A stretch of 64,000 bases of DNA, taken from the NCBI GenBank assembly GCA_002452215.1, contig DKCO01000052.1, positions 11,976-75,975 on the forward strand. Direction: 5' to 3'. This document shows positions 34,799 to 44,429 of the stretch, one piece after another. The position numbers were made by a program, and so were the translations under genes. Position 1 is the first letter of the stretch, and each line of letters begins with the position of its first letter. Source of the stretch: Spirochaetales bacterium UBA6872. GTDB lineage: Bacteria; Spirochaetota; Spirochaetia; Sphaerochaetales; Sphaerochaetaceae. The notes beneath the pieces were generated by a model. The model worked only from the letters and a program-made list of their open reading frames with translations. It was not told the origin of the DNA and did no database searches.

Positions 34799-37700
34799 AT
34801 GACAAGTGATGATAACACAAGTGACATTGTTTTTCTTCCAAACAATTTTAAGACTCTGGTTCTCCCTGAGCCCTTGATCGAGTTTTTTGACAAATTTGGA
34901 ATCAAATATAAAATTACTGGTTTTTTCCCTATGGAATTTCTTCGTTCTCTTTATAAAACTGATTATAAATTTTTCAAAAAAGTGCTTTTTTTCTTGTCAC
35001 TTTACGGCTGTAACTTCCACTCGATTAAGGGCAATTCATTTTTTCCAAGAGATGTTAATGATATAGAAGATGTTCTGATTTTCTCTGGTCCCATTGACTC
35101 TAGATTTTCAATAGCCGATATGAGCAAATATGAAATCTGGGATTTTTGCAAAGATGCATATTCATCAAAATGCATTTTATTGAGTGGCATTATTGTTTCT
35201 AGACTTCAAAAAGAGTCTAAAAACACATTGTCAAAATTAATCAAAAATCCATTATTTTCCGTCGTCCGCAAAAGGATTTACCGCTTTGAGGAACAAAACA
35301 AGCAAGAAGTTTTGGGTTTTGAAGAGCCTATTCATAATTTTTCTAAAGATTCTTTGACATCTTTGAAGGTTGTGAATGAAATAAAAGATTCCGCTATTGA
35401 TGCAGATTGCTATGGAAAATGTGCTTGCGTCCATGAGAGTACAAATGATGATTCGGAATTGCCTTTGTCCAGTGAATTTTTTGAAATTCAAGAAAACGAA
35501 ATCAAAGAAAATAAAAATGTTCTGGAATATGAACCAATTAATTCAGCAATAGGTATTTGTGCTCCGTGCTTTTGGATTCGTTTTGTTGCTTCTTTCTTTT
35601 CGATGGATAAGAGAGCAAAAAAAGCTTATTTAAACATGGGGTATAGAACATACGGCGAATTAGCTAATTTTAAGAAAGAGCACATAAAGATAATTGTCGA
35701 TGATATGAGTGGCTTTATTAACGATTCTTATTTGATAGGTATTTATGAAAATGAGTTAATTAGTTTCTGCAAGAGTAGAGATTCTTTTCTGTCATATTTT
35801 GACGAAATTCATCCATTAAAAGACTTTATGTCCCCATCTGATTTTGTGCTTGACTGTATTAGAAGGTATCCAAATTACTTTTACTATTTCGATTCCAATA
35901 TTTCACATTTTATGTCTCTTCCTCTTGAGATTACATCACAAAATATGGCTCAAATTAGTGATTTTGCGGCTAGTTATTTAAGAATGTTTGGGGTAATCGA
36001 CTTGAGCTTTGTAGGTGATGGTCTATTAACTCACTCAATTAGTGACTATGGTCTGCAAGCGGAAAATGAGTGTATTTCCTATTTCGTTAGACCAATTTAC
36101 CTCGTTGATTCTTTGCTGTGCTCTTTGATGGAGCGAGCACCATCTGTTGTTTTTGGAATTGACCATGAGGTGTATTCCTTGTGGGTTCGAGACTTCATCA
36201 AACTGTTTTACCAGAATATAGGAAAATTTGGGAACGAGGCACATAAGAAACACCTGGAAATATTGAATCTAAGAGAAACGACTGAACTAACTTTAGAAGC
36301 TCTTGGTGAAAAATATGGTGTTACTCGCGAAAGAATACGACAAATTGAGGCTAAAACAGCAAAAGCTTTGAAAATTCCAGCACTTCATTTGATGAATTCT
36401 CTTTTTCAAATACAAAACTTCTTGCCACTTTGCTTTGTCAGAAGTATTCCCGGTTTATATTCTTGTATCAAAGAAAAAGAAACAAAATACTATGTGGACC
36501 AGGACCTTAGTCTTGTGCTCAGAGAAAAAGATATACCATTCATTGAAAAAATGAAGGGGATAGTCTTTGAGTCTGATGTTTTTCAAGATCTTGACCACCT
36601 GGATAATTTATATTGCCAGAATGGTTTCAGTCTTTATGGTTGGCTTAACAAAATTTCTTATCATCTTCAATATGATCCATATCCTGAATTCATTCTACAG
36701 AAAACTTCTTTGAAAGAAATAGGACAAAAATATCTCCTCTTAAAAGGTACTGCCGGGTATGACGTCAATAAAGACGAAAAGGAATTAACAGAATTCTATA
36801 GGACCAATGCGCCTTTTGTAAAGAATTTTTCCTATCGTGCAATTACCAGTAATGTGCTCAGGGGTGGAGCGGTTCTTCGGGGGATGAGTGTCTATATCAG
36901 TTCAGAATTGATAAATGAACAACAAAAAATCATTGTTAGAAGAATACTTGATGAAGAATATTTTGGGCCTTATGGCCTGACGGGATTTTATTTATTCGAA
37001 AAACACAAAGAAGAACTGCTTTTGTCTGGAATAGATAATGCCTATTTTTTATATGGAATTGCATCGGCAGATAATTACAAAGATTATCAATTCGGCGGTA
37101 GAAGTCTGAGAATATCCCGCAGCATAGGCAACATTTCTCTGCCTGAAATGGCTGAACAGTATATTCGTGATAACGGACCAGTCGTGAAAGTTGATGACTT
37201 TTGCCATAATCTGCATTTAAAGATACCTGCTCTTCAACAGATATCCAATCTTACAAAATTTGATTCAGATACACTTGTTTTAAAGACGTGGTTTGAATGG
37301 ACAAAAGATGAATTTGTTAAGCTAGAACTTTTCATTGATGAGAAAATCAATCATCAAGGCTTTTGCCATGCTTATGATATCATTGAAAGTGCGATTTATT
37401 TTGATGATGATAGAAACGGATTTCTAAAGGTGAATAGAATTGGCAATAGCCCATCAAGATTGGTTTATTTTTTGGATGCCATGGCAGAACGTTATGAGAT
37501 TACCAAATATCATTTCTCTCATCATTGCGATTGCATCTCTTTTTCTGATAAGCCTATTGAAACTAAGATTGACATGGCAACCTGCAATTTTAAAGGTAGA
37601 GTTTTTACCAAGAAGGATGTGAAAACATTCTTCAAAAAATTTCATCTAAGTAGTGGAATTAATAACTTGGATTTTTATTCAAACTGGACATACTTCTTGG

Positions 37701-38188
37701 ATAATGATGGTTTAGTTTTGAAAGAAGACCTTCAGATATCAGACGAGACAATCAAGGGAGCTTCTGATATTCTTAGTGAGTACTATGGGGATGAACTTTA
37801 TATTACATCTATTACTGCCATAAATAGACTTAATTGCAAGGGGTACAAAGAGCAGTTTGATGGAAATAGTATGGAAATGGCCTCCGTACTTTCTGAATCT
37901 GATTGTTCCGATTGGTGTATTCCTGAAAATGATATTGGTGCAACGTCTAGTTTTTTTCGTACTATTTTAGTTAACAAAAAAACTGTGGGCAAAGAAACTA
38001 AATATTCTTCTTTGATACGTTTATATATTTTGAAAAAACACTTCGGAAAGTACCTGTCTATTAGTTGTATACAAAAAGAGCTGAAAGAACAGGCGTTGAT
38101 TGATAACCATGTGAGCATTCAAATGCTGAATGATATATTCTCTGAGTGGTTTTCAGGCCCTGTCGTGGAGGTTCCGGATGAGTCTTAG
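34799..38188 (+). CDS. Large island protein with RNAP alpha-CTD-like and sigma-region-4-like segments
   Basis: This 1129-aa cytoplasmic protein opens the candidate defence island. Residues about 268-310 (KKAYLNMGYRTYGELANFKK) resemble the helix-hairpin-helix of the RNA polymerase alpha C-terminal domain. Residues about 490-525 (LTLEALGEKYGVTRERIRQI followed by EAKTAKAL) are a very good match to sigma-70 region 4. The remaining 700 residues are unrecognised. The start is ATG 34799 after AGAGGAA; a TTG at 34775 is less likely. It overlaps the helicase gene. It may bind DNA, recruit or block transcription machinery, or recognise a modified or invading molecule; function unknown. Confidence 0.7.
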   Translation: MTSDDNTSDIVFLPNNFKTLVLPEPLIEFFDKFGIKYKITGFFPMEFLRSLYKTDYKFFKKVLFFLSLYGCNFHSIKGNSFFPRDVNDIEDVLIFSGPIDSRFSIADMSKYEIWDFCKDAYSSKCILLSGIIVSRLQKESKNTLSKLIKNPLFSVVRKRIYRFEEQNKQEVLGFEEPIHNFSKDSLTSLKVVNEIKDSAIDADCYGKCACVHESTNDDSELPLSSEFFEIQENEIKENKNVLEYEPINSAIGICAPCFWIRFVASFFSMDKRAKKAYLNMGYRTYGELANFKKEHIKIIVDDMSGFINDSYLIGIYENELISFCKSRDSFLSYFDEIHPLKDFMSPSDFVLDCIRRYPNYFYYFDSNISHFMSLPLEITSQNMAQISDFAASYLRMFGVIDLSFVGDGLLTHSISDYGLQAENECISYFVRPIYLVDSLLCSLMERAPSVVFGIDHEVYSLWVRDFIKLFYQNIGKFGNEAHKKHLEILNLRETTELTLEALGEKYGVTRERIRQIEAKTAKALKIPALHLMNSLFQIQNFLPLCFVRSIPGLYSCIKEKETKYYVDQDLSLVLREKDIPFIEKMKGIVFESDVFQDLDHLDNLYCQNGFSLYGWLNKISYHLQYDPYPEFILQKTSLKEIGQKYLLLKGTAGYDVNKDEKELTEFYRTNAPFVKNFSYRAITSNVLRGGAVLRGMSVYISSELINEQQKIIVRRILDEEYFGPYGLTGFYLFEKHKEELLLSGIDNAYFLYGIASADNYKDYQFGGRSLRISRSIGNISLPEMAEQYIRDNGPVVKVDDFCHNLHLKIPALQQISNLTKFDSDTLVLKTWFEWTKDEFVKLELFIDEKINHQGFCHAYDIIESAIYFDDDRNGFLKVNRIGNSPSRLVYFLDAMAERYEITKYHFSHHCDCISFSDKPIETKIDMATCNFKGRVFTKKDVKTFFKKFHLSSGINNLDFYSNWTYFLDNDGLVLKEDLQISDETIKGASDILSEYYGDELYITSITAINRLNCKGYKEQFDGNSMEMASVLSESDCSDWCIPENDIGATSSFFRTILVNKKTVGKETKYSSLIRLYILKKHFGKYLSISCIQKELKEQALIDNHVSIQMLNDIFSEWFSGPVVEVPDES

Positions 38189-40277
38189 AGATTTAGAGGA
38201 AGTTTTACCAACAAGCATTTCAACCGGTAATAGAGATCCATACAAAGAAATAGTCATACCATGTCTAAGAGAGTCAAACCGTTTTTATATGGGAACAGGC
38301 TTTTTTGATTCTGGATGGATTGATTTGGCTAAGGAAGGTCTCGTTAAATTTGTGAAGAATGATGGGAAAATGATTCTTTTGACGTCCATAAAGGTTGGCG
38401 AGGATGAATTCGAATCATTTAAGAAAGGAGAACGGGCGAAGACGGATAAAATATTGGAAGATATCCTTGTAAAAAATGCTATCAAATCAGCTAGAAAAGA
38501 TGGCAGGGAATGGACCTTGAACTATTTGGCTTGGATGGTTTCACAAAATATCTTGGATGTTCATCTGCTTGTTCATAAGACGTCCTCTGTTAATATTTAT
38601 CATCCAAAGATCTCTTTTTGGTACGATTTGGAGGGTAATTCTGTTTGCACCAATGGAAGTCTTAACGCAACTGGAAATGCGATTAACAATCTTGAGGTTC
38701 TGAGTGTTTTTTGTTCGTGGCATTTTGGCGAAGACAGATATATCAAATCTTTTGAAGATATTTGGAAAAATGATTGGGAAGGGAAACCTAAAAACTATTT
38801 TATAGTTGATTTGCCTGAAATTGTAAAAATTGACTATCAATGTATTGCAAATGACAAGAATCCGTATGAGGAAGTTTTAAATTCACTTAATGATTACACA
38901 AAGAACGATAAAGGGATTGAGGCAAGAGATTATCAGCTGGAGGCGATAAATGCACTTGAAAATCATGAATATCGTGGAATTCTTTCCATGGCCACGGGAA
39001 CGGGCAAAACTTTTACCAGTCTTCTTGCAGTTAAACGGATTGTTGAGCAAAAAGGGAATGCCATTGTTCTAGTTTGTATTCCTCAGATTACATTGATTAT
39101 TCAATGGGAAGAGGCAATCAACTCTGTTTTCGATAACCCTGTTGTTCACAAATGTGCATTTAATCGTAGCGAGTGGTTTTCAAAATTGGCTTGTGACTTG
39201 AAGTTTTTTGATGGAGGTGACTTAGTGTTTGCTATTACGACCTATGATAGCCTTACCGATTCTAAATTTCAAGATTTGATTCAACAGGTAAAAGGAAATC
39301 TTGTTTATATTTTCGACGAATGCCATAAACTTGGAACTTCTAAAATTATGCAAACATTTAATCCACGAAATGGTTCGTATCGAATTGGCCTCTCTGCCAC
39401 TCCAGAACGATGGTTTGACGAAAAGGGCTCTTCCTATATCTCGACAACAATTGGCCCAAGTGTCTTTAAATATTCTATGAGGCAGGCCATTCAAGATCAT
39501 AAACTTTGCCAATATAATTACCATATTGTACTTAGCCAACTGACTACAGATGAAATGGAGCAGTTCATTTCAGTTTCTAAGAAGATTGCGAAATTATTCA
39601 GGTCTGAAGACTCAAATCAGAAATCTATTTCTGATGACCGTAAGAGAATTTTAGAAAACAAGAGAGCTAAAATATCAAAGGGAGCGAAGAATAAGTGGAA
39701 AGATTTTTTTGATATTTTCTCAAAGGTCTGTGATAAGCCAGGTTCAATTGTCTATGTTTTTGATGAACAGGTTGAAATGATGATAAGTGAGATTAGAAGA
39801 AGATTCGGTTTAAAAGTTCATGGAATTATTGCAAGTACTGAATACACAGATAGACAGGCTATTCTGAAAGGCTTCAATGATGGGGAAATAGACGTCCTTG
39901 TTGCTATTCAGTGCCTTGATGAAGGAGTAGATATACCTAATTGCCATGCCGAGTATATTTTAGCTAGCTCAACAAATCCCCGTGAATTTATTCAACGACG
40001 TGGCCGTGTATTGAGAAAATCCAATAGATATCCAAATAAAGTAGCTGAAATTTACGATTTTGTTACAATAGCGCCTGAATTATCATTTTATTCTGATGAC
40101 GACAAAGTGAAGGTTATAAGACGTGAATTGGCTCGAGTGGCAGAATTTAATCGGCTTTCTGAGAATAAAGACGATAAAGAAATGATAGAGTATTTAATTA
40201 AACATAATTGTTTGAATGAATATGTGGAAAAAAGCCCGTGGAAAATTAAGAATGATGATGGTACAGAGGAGGATTGA
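38178..40277 (+). CDS. PLD-type nuclease fused to SF2 DEAD/DEAH helicase
   Basis: This 699-aa protein probably unwinds and cuts DNA. The N-terminal 200 residues have a phospholipase D-like half-site (HPKISFWYD, then TNGSLNATGNAINNLE). The helicase part shows motif Q-like ARDYQLEAI, Walker A MATGTGKTF, DECH box IFDECHKLG, motif III-like GLSATPERW, and C-terminal motifs EGVDIPNCHAEYIL and RRGRVLRKS. Such PLD-helicase fusions are found in restriction and defence systems, including families linked to dnd loci. Start 38178 follows GTGGAGG and overlaps the preceding stop; a longer frame from 38130 lacks support. Confidence 0.85.
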   Translation: MSLRDLEEVLPTSISTGNRDPYKEIVIPCLRESNRFYMGTGFFDSGWIDLAKEGLVKFVKNDGKMILLTSIKVGEDEFESFKKGERAKTDKILEDILVKNAIKSARKDGREWTLNYLAWMVSQNILDVHLLVHKTSSVNIYHPKISFWYDLEGNSVCTNGSLNATGNAINNLEVLSVFCSWHFGEDRYIKSFEDIWKNDWEGKPKNYFIVDLPEIVKIDYQCIANDKNPYEEVLNSLNDYTKNDKGIEARDYQLEAINALENHEYRGILSMATGTGKTFTSLLAVKRIVEQKGNAIVLVCIPQITLIIQWEEAINSVFDNPVVHKCAFNRSEWFSKLACDLKFFDGGDLVFAITTYDSLTDSKFQDLIQQVKGNLVYIFDECHKLGTSKIMQTFNPRNGSYRIGLSATPERWFDEKGSSYISTTIGPSVFKYSMRQAIQDHKLCQYNYHIVLSQLTTDEMEQFISVSKKIAKLFRSEDSNQKSISDDRKRILENKRAKISKGAKNKWKDFFDIFSKVCDKPGSIVYVFDEQVEMMISEIRRRFGLKVHGIIASTEYTDRQAILKGFNDGEIDVLVAIQCLDEGVDIPNCHAEYILASSTNPREFIQRRGRVLRKSNRYPNKVAEIYDFVTIAPELSFYSDDDKVKVIRRELARVAEFNRLSENKDDKEMIEYLIKHNCLNEYVEKSPWKIKNDDGTEED

Positions 40278-40281
40278 AAAT

Positions 40282-40464
40282 ATGCCTGAGAAAGAATTTA
40301 AAAATCAGAAGATTAGAGAAGACATCCAAAACGAATTTGATTCTTTGGAAGCTAAACTAGCTCTTGGCATTCTTAGAGTTGTAGAAAAATCAGATGGAAA
40401 TTTTAACATCGGTGAAGTTGAGAAGCTAGCAGATGCTTGTTTTAAAGAAATGGAGAGAAACTGA
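40282..40464 (+). CDS. 60-aa acidic-basic small protein of the island
   Basis: The peptide starts MPEKEFKNQKIREDIQNEFD and continues with a helical LEAKLALGILRVVEKSDG segment ending FKEMERN. It is short, helical and charged. ATG 40282 follows GAGGAGG at 9 nt, an unusually strong site, so the product is probably made in quantity. It sits between the helicase and the SMC ATPase and may be an adaptor. Small helical proteins of this size occur in other DndD-type loci, but I cannot name the family with certainty. Confidence 0.6.
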   Translation: MPEKEFKNQKIREDIQNEFDSLEAKLALGILRVVEKSDGNFNIGEVEKLADACFKEMERN

Positions 40465-40465
40465 T

Positions 40466-42484
40466 ATGGAACTCCTTTCGCTTAAATTGAAGAACTATCG
40501 TCGGTTCAATGAAGAAACTACAATCGACTTCGCTACTGGCGATAAGAATGTAACAGTTGTTAGGGCAGAGAACGGAGCCGGCAAAACAGGTATTTTAATG
40601 GCTCTTCTATTTGGTTTGTTCGGGACGGTGAAATATGAGCAGTTCCAAATAGCTGACGACAAAGATTTCATGGTGAGTGCTCCATTGTTAACAAATAATA
40701 ATAAAGCTTCTTGTACCGTAACTGTGACATTCATTGAAGATGGCTCAAAATACGAAATCAAAAGAAAAATCCAAGCAATTAACATTAATGGACATATTAG
40801 CCAAAATAATGATGATGTTGAAACGCATCTTTTCAAAGAGGGTATTGAGTGTTTTAGAGACAAGAAGGAAATCGATAATTTTATGAACTCCATAATCGGA
40901 GAGAATATTCGAGGATTCTTATTTTTTGATGGTGTCAAATACACGGATTTGTTTAAGCAAAATGATCGAAAAACAAAGCAGGAACTTCAGAAAATCATTG
41001 AAAAGATGCTGAACATTAATGATCTCGATGAAACTATCAACGCATTGAAATATTTGATTTCACGGGTTTCCGAAGGCAAGAATGTTCAATCAAAAACGGT
41101 GAAGGATTTGGCAGATGCAAATAATGAGTATAAAAAAAATGAAGAAGAAGTCGACAAAACAAAGAAAAATATAGAAAAATTGGAAGATGAGATAGCTAAA
41201 TATAAAAAAGACTATGATGATGCCTTGATAAAAGCAAAAAACATTAAAGAAAACAAAGAAATTTTTGATACAATTAAGAAACTAAGTGAGTCAAGAAAAG
41301 AAAAAGAACAACAATTGATTTCTTTGTTGATGGCTTTAAAACAATCCTCGTCAAATTATCTTTTGAAGGGAATTTATTCTTCCTTCGGAAAGGAAAGTAA
41401 AGAAACTTTTGATAAATTGTCGGTAAACAAACAAGGCGAGGCGGATGTTGTGAGAATGATTCTGGATTCCAATAAATGTATTTGCTGTGATAATCCCCTG
41501 ACTAATGAGCAGCGGGAACATTTAAAGAATTATCTGAATTTTCTCAAAGATGGTAATGATGTTACTTTCGAGATGTCAATTCGTTCACGTTGGAATTCGC
41601 ATAATATTGATGAGGAGATTTCCAGTGATTTTGAGGAAAATTTTAATTCCGTAGTATCTCTGTTTTCGGAAATAAAACGACTAAAAAACGAGGAATTGAG
41701 TGAAGAAAGCAAAATTTCTGGATACACAGATTGTGATGATTTGAATTCTCAATATGATGATTATCTTAAAAAAGAGGGTGGCTTTAGTGCCTTGATAAAA
41801 GAGAAACAAGAAATGCGTGAGCGCCAAAATGAGCACCTCACTGAGTTAAATGAAAAAAGGGATGAAATACAAAAAAAATTAGATCGATTAAATGAAGATG
41901 CTGCGCTTCAGAGCGGAAAGCAAAAACAATACCGTTTCTATGATGATACTAAGAAAAAACTTCAGGATTTAAGAAGTAGATATTTGAAAGAAGCTCAGCA
42001 GGAAATATCGAGGCGTTCAAATGAATTCTTTCGTCGATTGCTTTCAGAAGATGATAAGGCTTTATTTGCGCAACTTAAGTTGGATGATGATTACAGCATC
42101 AAGGTTTATAAGGAAAACAACCAAGAAACTTTTGGGCAAATGTCTGCTGGCCAAAAACTCCTTGCATCGATGGCATTTGTCATGGGATTAACTGCCACGG
42201 CTTCTAACGCAAAACCTACATGCAATTTTCCGCTTGTTATGGATACTCCTTTTAGCAATCTTGATTTACGTAACCGACAAAGTTTGATTCAGCTTATGCC
42301 GACTGTTGTTAAACAATGGATTCTAACGCCGATTGATACTGAGCTTACTTCAAGCGAAATAGGTTTCTTTGCTGATGGAAACAAAGTTGGAAAGGTTTAC
42401 TATCTAAAGAAAAATGGGCCTTTAACTTCACTGGTTGAGTATCCATCTATCTTTGATTTGAGTAAAATTGGAGGTCCAAAATGA
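40466..42484 (+). CDS. DndD/Rad50-like SMC ATPase with zinc hook
   Basis: This 672-aa ATPase starts MELLSLKLKNYRRFNEETTI, has Walker A RAENGAGKTGIL (about 33-44), a FLFFDGVKYTDLF segment like DndD, two long coiled-coil arms (about 190-300 and 420-520) with a central zinc-hook CICCDNPL near residue 336, the ABC signature GQMSAGQK near 558 and Walker B/D-loop FPLVMDTPFSNLD near 590. This is the Rad50/SMC plan. It most closely recalls DndD of DNA phosphorothioation loci. No DndB, DndC or DndE homologue is present, so a modification role is unlikely; a sensor or effector ATPase for nuclease B is inferred. Confidence 0.85.
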   Translation: MELLSLKLKNYRRFNEETTIDFATGDKNVTVVRAENGAGKTGILMALLFGLFGTVKYEQFQIADDKDFMVSAPLLTNNNKASCTVTVTFIEDGSKYEIKRKIQAININGHISQNNDDVETHLFKEGIECFRDKKEIDNFMNSIIGENIRGFLFFDGVKYTDLFKQNDRKTKQELQKIIEKMLNINDLDETINALKYLISRVSEGKNVQSKTVKDLADANNEYKKNEEEVDKTKKNIEKLEDEIAKYKKDYDDALIKAKNIKENKEIFDTIKKLSESRKEKEQQLISLLMALKQSSSNYLLKGIYSSFGKESKETFDKLSVNKQGEADVVRMILDSNKCICCDNPLTNEQREHLKNYLNFLKDGNDVTFEMSIRSRWNSHNIDEEISSDFEENFNSVVSLFSEIKRLKNEELSEESKISGYTDCDDLNSQYDDYLKKEGGFSALIKEKQEMRERQNEHLTELNEKRDEIQKKLDRLNEDAALQSGKQKQYRFYDDTKKKLQDLRSRYLKEAQQEISRRSNEFFRRLLSEDDKALFAQLKLDDDYSIKVYKENNQETFGQMSAGQKLLASMAFVMGLTATASNAKPTCNFPLVMDTPFSNLDLRNRQSLIQLMPTVVKQWILTPIDTELTSSEIGFFADGNKVGKVYYLKKNGPLTSLVEYPSIFDLSKIGGPK

Positions 42485-42960
42485 CAGAAAAGTCGATTGC
42501 CAAGTTTGCAAATAAGCAATTTGATAGTTCTCTAATAAATTTGTTAAAAGGGTTGAGTGATAATTTCAGTTTGTCTACTAAGGGTAGCTTTGTTTTTCTT
42601 GCTGGATATGGGCTGAAGTATCCCGAAAGTTATGATGAACATTTTGGTGATGATTTTGATTCAAAGGGAAGTGAGTGGCGCGATGATACTGATACAATTT
42701 ACGATACAGCTGTAGATGTTCTTATTGAACGTTATTCTGCTCAGAAAAATCTAGATTTTAAAGAAGTTAGAAGTAATGGAGAATTACTCAGGGACAGCAT
42801 AGACCATTTGATGAGAATAGCAAATGCTGTTGGCAAAGGCTGGATGGAAGGGGATTTTTACTCTTTTAAAAAAGGCGTTACCAACGATGAAAAGGAGACG
42901 TTTGTAAAATTGGTTTCTTCATATTTGAAAAAACTCAATAAAAGTGAGGATCCATTTTGA
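42481..42960 (+). CDS. 159-aa island protein, possible dnd-associated family
   Basis: The protein overlaps the ATPase gene by ATGA, so the two are co-translated. It contains SFVFLAGYGLKYPESYDEHF and a long helical C-terminus. The FxFLAGYGLKY stretch recalls small proteins often listed as dnd-system associated, but this is a weak resemblance. No catalytic motif is visible. Likely a partner or regulator of the ATPase. It is the last well-supported gene before the terminator. Confidence 0.65.
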   Translation: MTEKSIAKFANKQFDSSLINLLKGLSDNFSLSTKGSFVFLAGYGLKYPESYDEHFGDDFDSKGSEWRDDTDTIYDTAVDVLIERYSAQKNLDFKEVRSNGELLRDSIDHLMRIANAVGKGWMEGDFYSFKKGVTNDEKETFVKLVSSYLKKLNKSEDPF

Positions 42961-43090
42961 TGTAGAAAAAATTGTCTATCTCGTAATCAAATGGGCTGAA
43001 GGTAAAAGAAGATTGGCCTTTGTGATTGCTTTGAATTTTTATCAGGATGATCTTCTGAAGACCAGCTCCACCTATTTTAGGCCTTTTTAG
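42944..43090 (+). CDS. Possible 48-aa trailing reading frame of the island
   Basis: From GTG 42944 the frame reads VRIHFDVEKIVYLVIKWAEG and then KRRLAFVIALNFYQDDLLKT to a stop inside the terminator hairpin. It has a hydrophobic-basic character. There is no ribosome site. It overlaps the end of the 159-aa gene. It may be a remnant of a longer gene rather than an expressed one. Confidence 0.25.
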   Translation: MRIHFDVEKIVYLVIKWAEGKRRLAFVIALNFYQDDLLKTSSTYFRPF

Positions 43091-43107
43091 GTGGAGGTGC
43101 TTTTTTA
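43063..43107 (+). terminator. Terminator of the defence island operon
   Basis: GCTCCACCT (43065-43073) pairs with AGGTGGAG (43089-43096), followed by GTGC and a run of six T. It closes the plus-strand operon and faces the convergent purA. Confidence 0.75.
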
Positions 43108-43142
43108 ATGTTTTCTAGATTTTTTAACAGCCGATATAACTA

Positions 43143-44429
43143 TTATTTTTCTCTTATGATCAATTGGTCGCGCTCAGGTCCTACACTTATCATAGTGATT
43201 GGAGTTTTGATGAATTTCTCAAGCTCTAGTATGTATCTTTGGCACTTCTCTGGAAGATCCTCCCATTTGCGTGCTTTTGTTGTATCTTCCATCCATCCCT
43301 CGAATTCAGCATAGATAGGCTTTGCTCTCTCTTGAAGCCTTGTTTCTGGCAGATGCGAGTAGTACTCTCCATCGATTTGGTAACCTACGCATACCTTGAG
43401 CACAGGGAAAGTGTCTAAGACATCTATTTTTGTGAGGCATAGGTCGGTTACTCCATTCATATAGCATGCATAGTCTGCTGCAACAGCATCAAACCATCCG
43501 CATCTTCTTGGTCTTCCTGTTGTTACTCCATACTCATGGCCAATGTCTCTGAGTTTTTCTCCATCTTGATCGAAAAGCTCAGTCATGTATGGGCCACCAC
43601 CGACAGATGTAGAGTAAGCTTTCGCAACACCATAGACTCTATTTATCGCTCTTGGAGGAATTCCAGCTCCATTGCATCCTCCTGCAGCTGTTGGATTGGA
43701 AGATGTCGTATAAGGATAGATTCCCCAATCGTTGTCTCTCATTATTCCAAGTTGTCCTTCAAGAAGGATCTTTTTGCCTTCCTCTACAGCGCTTCTTACA
43801 ACAGGAACAGTGTCGATTATGTGTGTACCGAACCATTCTTTCCATTTCTTGCATTTCTCAAGAATTTCATCAAGCGTGTATGTTGGAAGGCCATAGTATT
43901 CAAGATCTCTGTTTTTCTTTGGAAGGACCATGCTAAGGCGCTTAATAAGCCTCTCTTCATCCATCAAGTCGGCAGCTCTAATTCCAGCTCTTGCAGCCTT
44001 ATCTTCATAACAAGGTCCAATGCCTCTTTTTGTTGTACCTATTTTTTGTGATTCGTCTCTCTTTCCTTCTTCAGCTCCATCCAATGCCATATGGTATGGA
44101 AGTATTATATGTGCTCTTTCGTCGATGAATACATTGTCTACGACCATTTTCGAGACCTCTTCTATATGTTCGATCTCTTCATGCATTCTATCGAAGTTCA
44201 CGACGGTTCCTGCAGATACTATGTTCATTGTATCTGGGTTGAAAACTCCTGATGGTATTATATGTAAGCCGAATTTGCCTTTGTCGTTTATAACAGTATG
44301 GCCAGCATTATCGCCACCCTGGAATCGGATAACCAGGTCTGCATCCTGTGCAAGATAGTCAACAACACGGCCTTTCCCTTCATCTCCCCATTGGATGCCT
44401 ACGACAGCATTTACATTGGATTTTTCCAT
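43143..44429 (-). CDS. purA: Adenylosuccinate synthetase
   Basis: This 428-aa GTP-dependent enzyme converts IMP and aspartate to adenylosuccinate. Signature GIQWGDEGKGRVVDYL (8-23, the P-loop), then FQGGDNAGHTV, GTTKRGIGPCYEDKAAR and the C-terminal STxxxPTAAGGCNGAG-type TTSSNPTAAGGCNGAG are all intact. Ribosome site AAAGGAGA. It follows the two phosphoribosyltransferase genes on the same strand (1 bp gap), giving a purine salvage operon hpt-PRTase-purA. Confidence 0.96.
   Translation of the reverse strand: MEKSNVNAVVGIQWGDEGKGRVVDYLAQDADLVIRFQGGDNAGHTVINDKGKFGLHIIPSGVFNPDTMNIVSAGTVVNFDRMHEEIEHIEEVSKMVVDNVFIDERAHIILPYHMALDGAEEGKRDESQKIGTTKRGIGPCYEDKAARAGIRAADLMDEERLIKRLSMVLPKKNRDLEYYGLPTYTLDEILEKCKKWKEWFGTHIIDTVPVVRSAVEEGKKILLEGQLGIMRDNDWGIYPYTTSSNPTAAGGCNGAGIPPRAINRVYGVAKAYSTSVGGGPYMTELFDQDGEKLRDIGHEYGVTTGRPRRCGWFDAVAADYACYMNGVTDLCLTKIDVLDTFPVLKVCVGYQIDGEYYSHLPETRLQERAKPIYAEFEGWMEDTTKARKWEDLPEKCQRYILELEKFIKTPITMISVGPERDQLIIREK

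Noticed and set aside
34799..42960. Naming the island as a DNA phosphorothioation (Dnd) system
   Set aside because: Only a DndD-like ATPase is present; DndA, DndB, DndC and DndE homologues are absent in the window.
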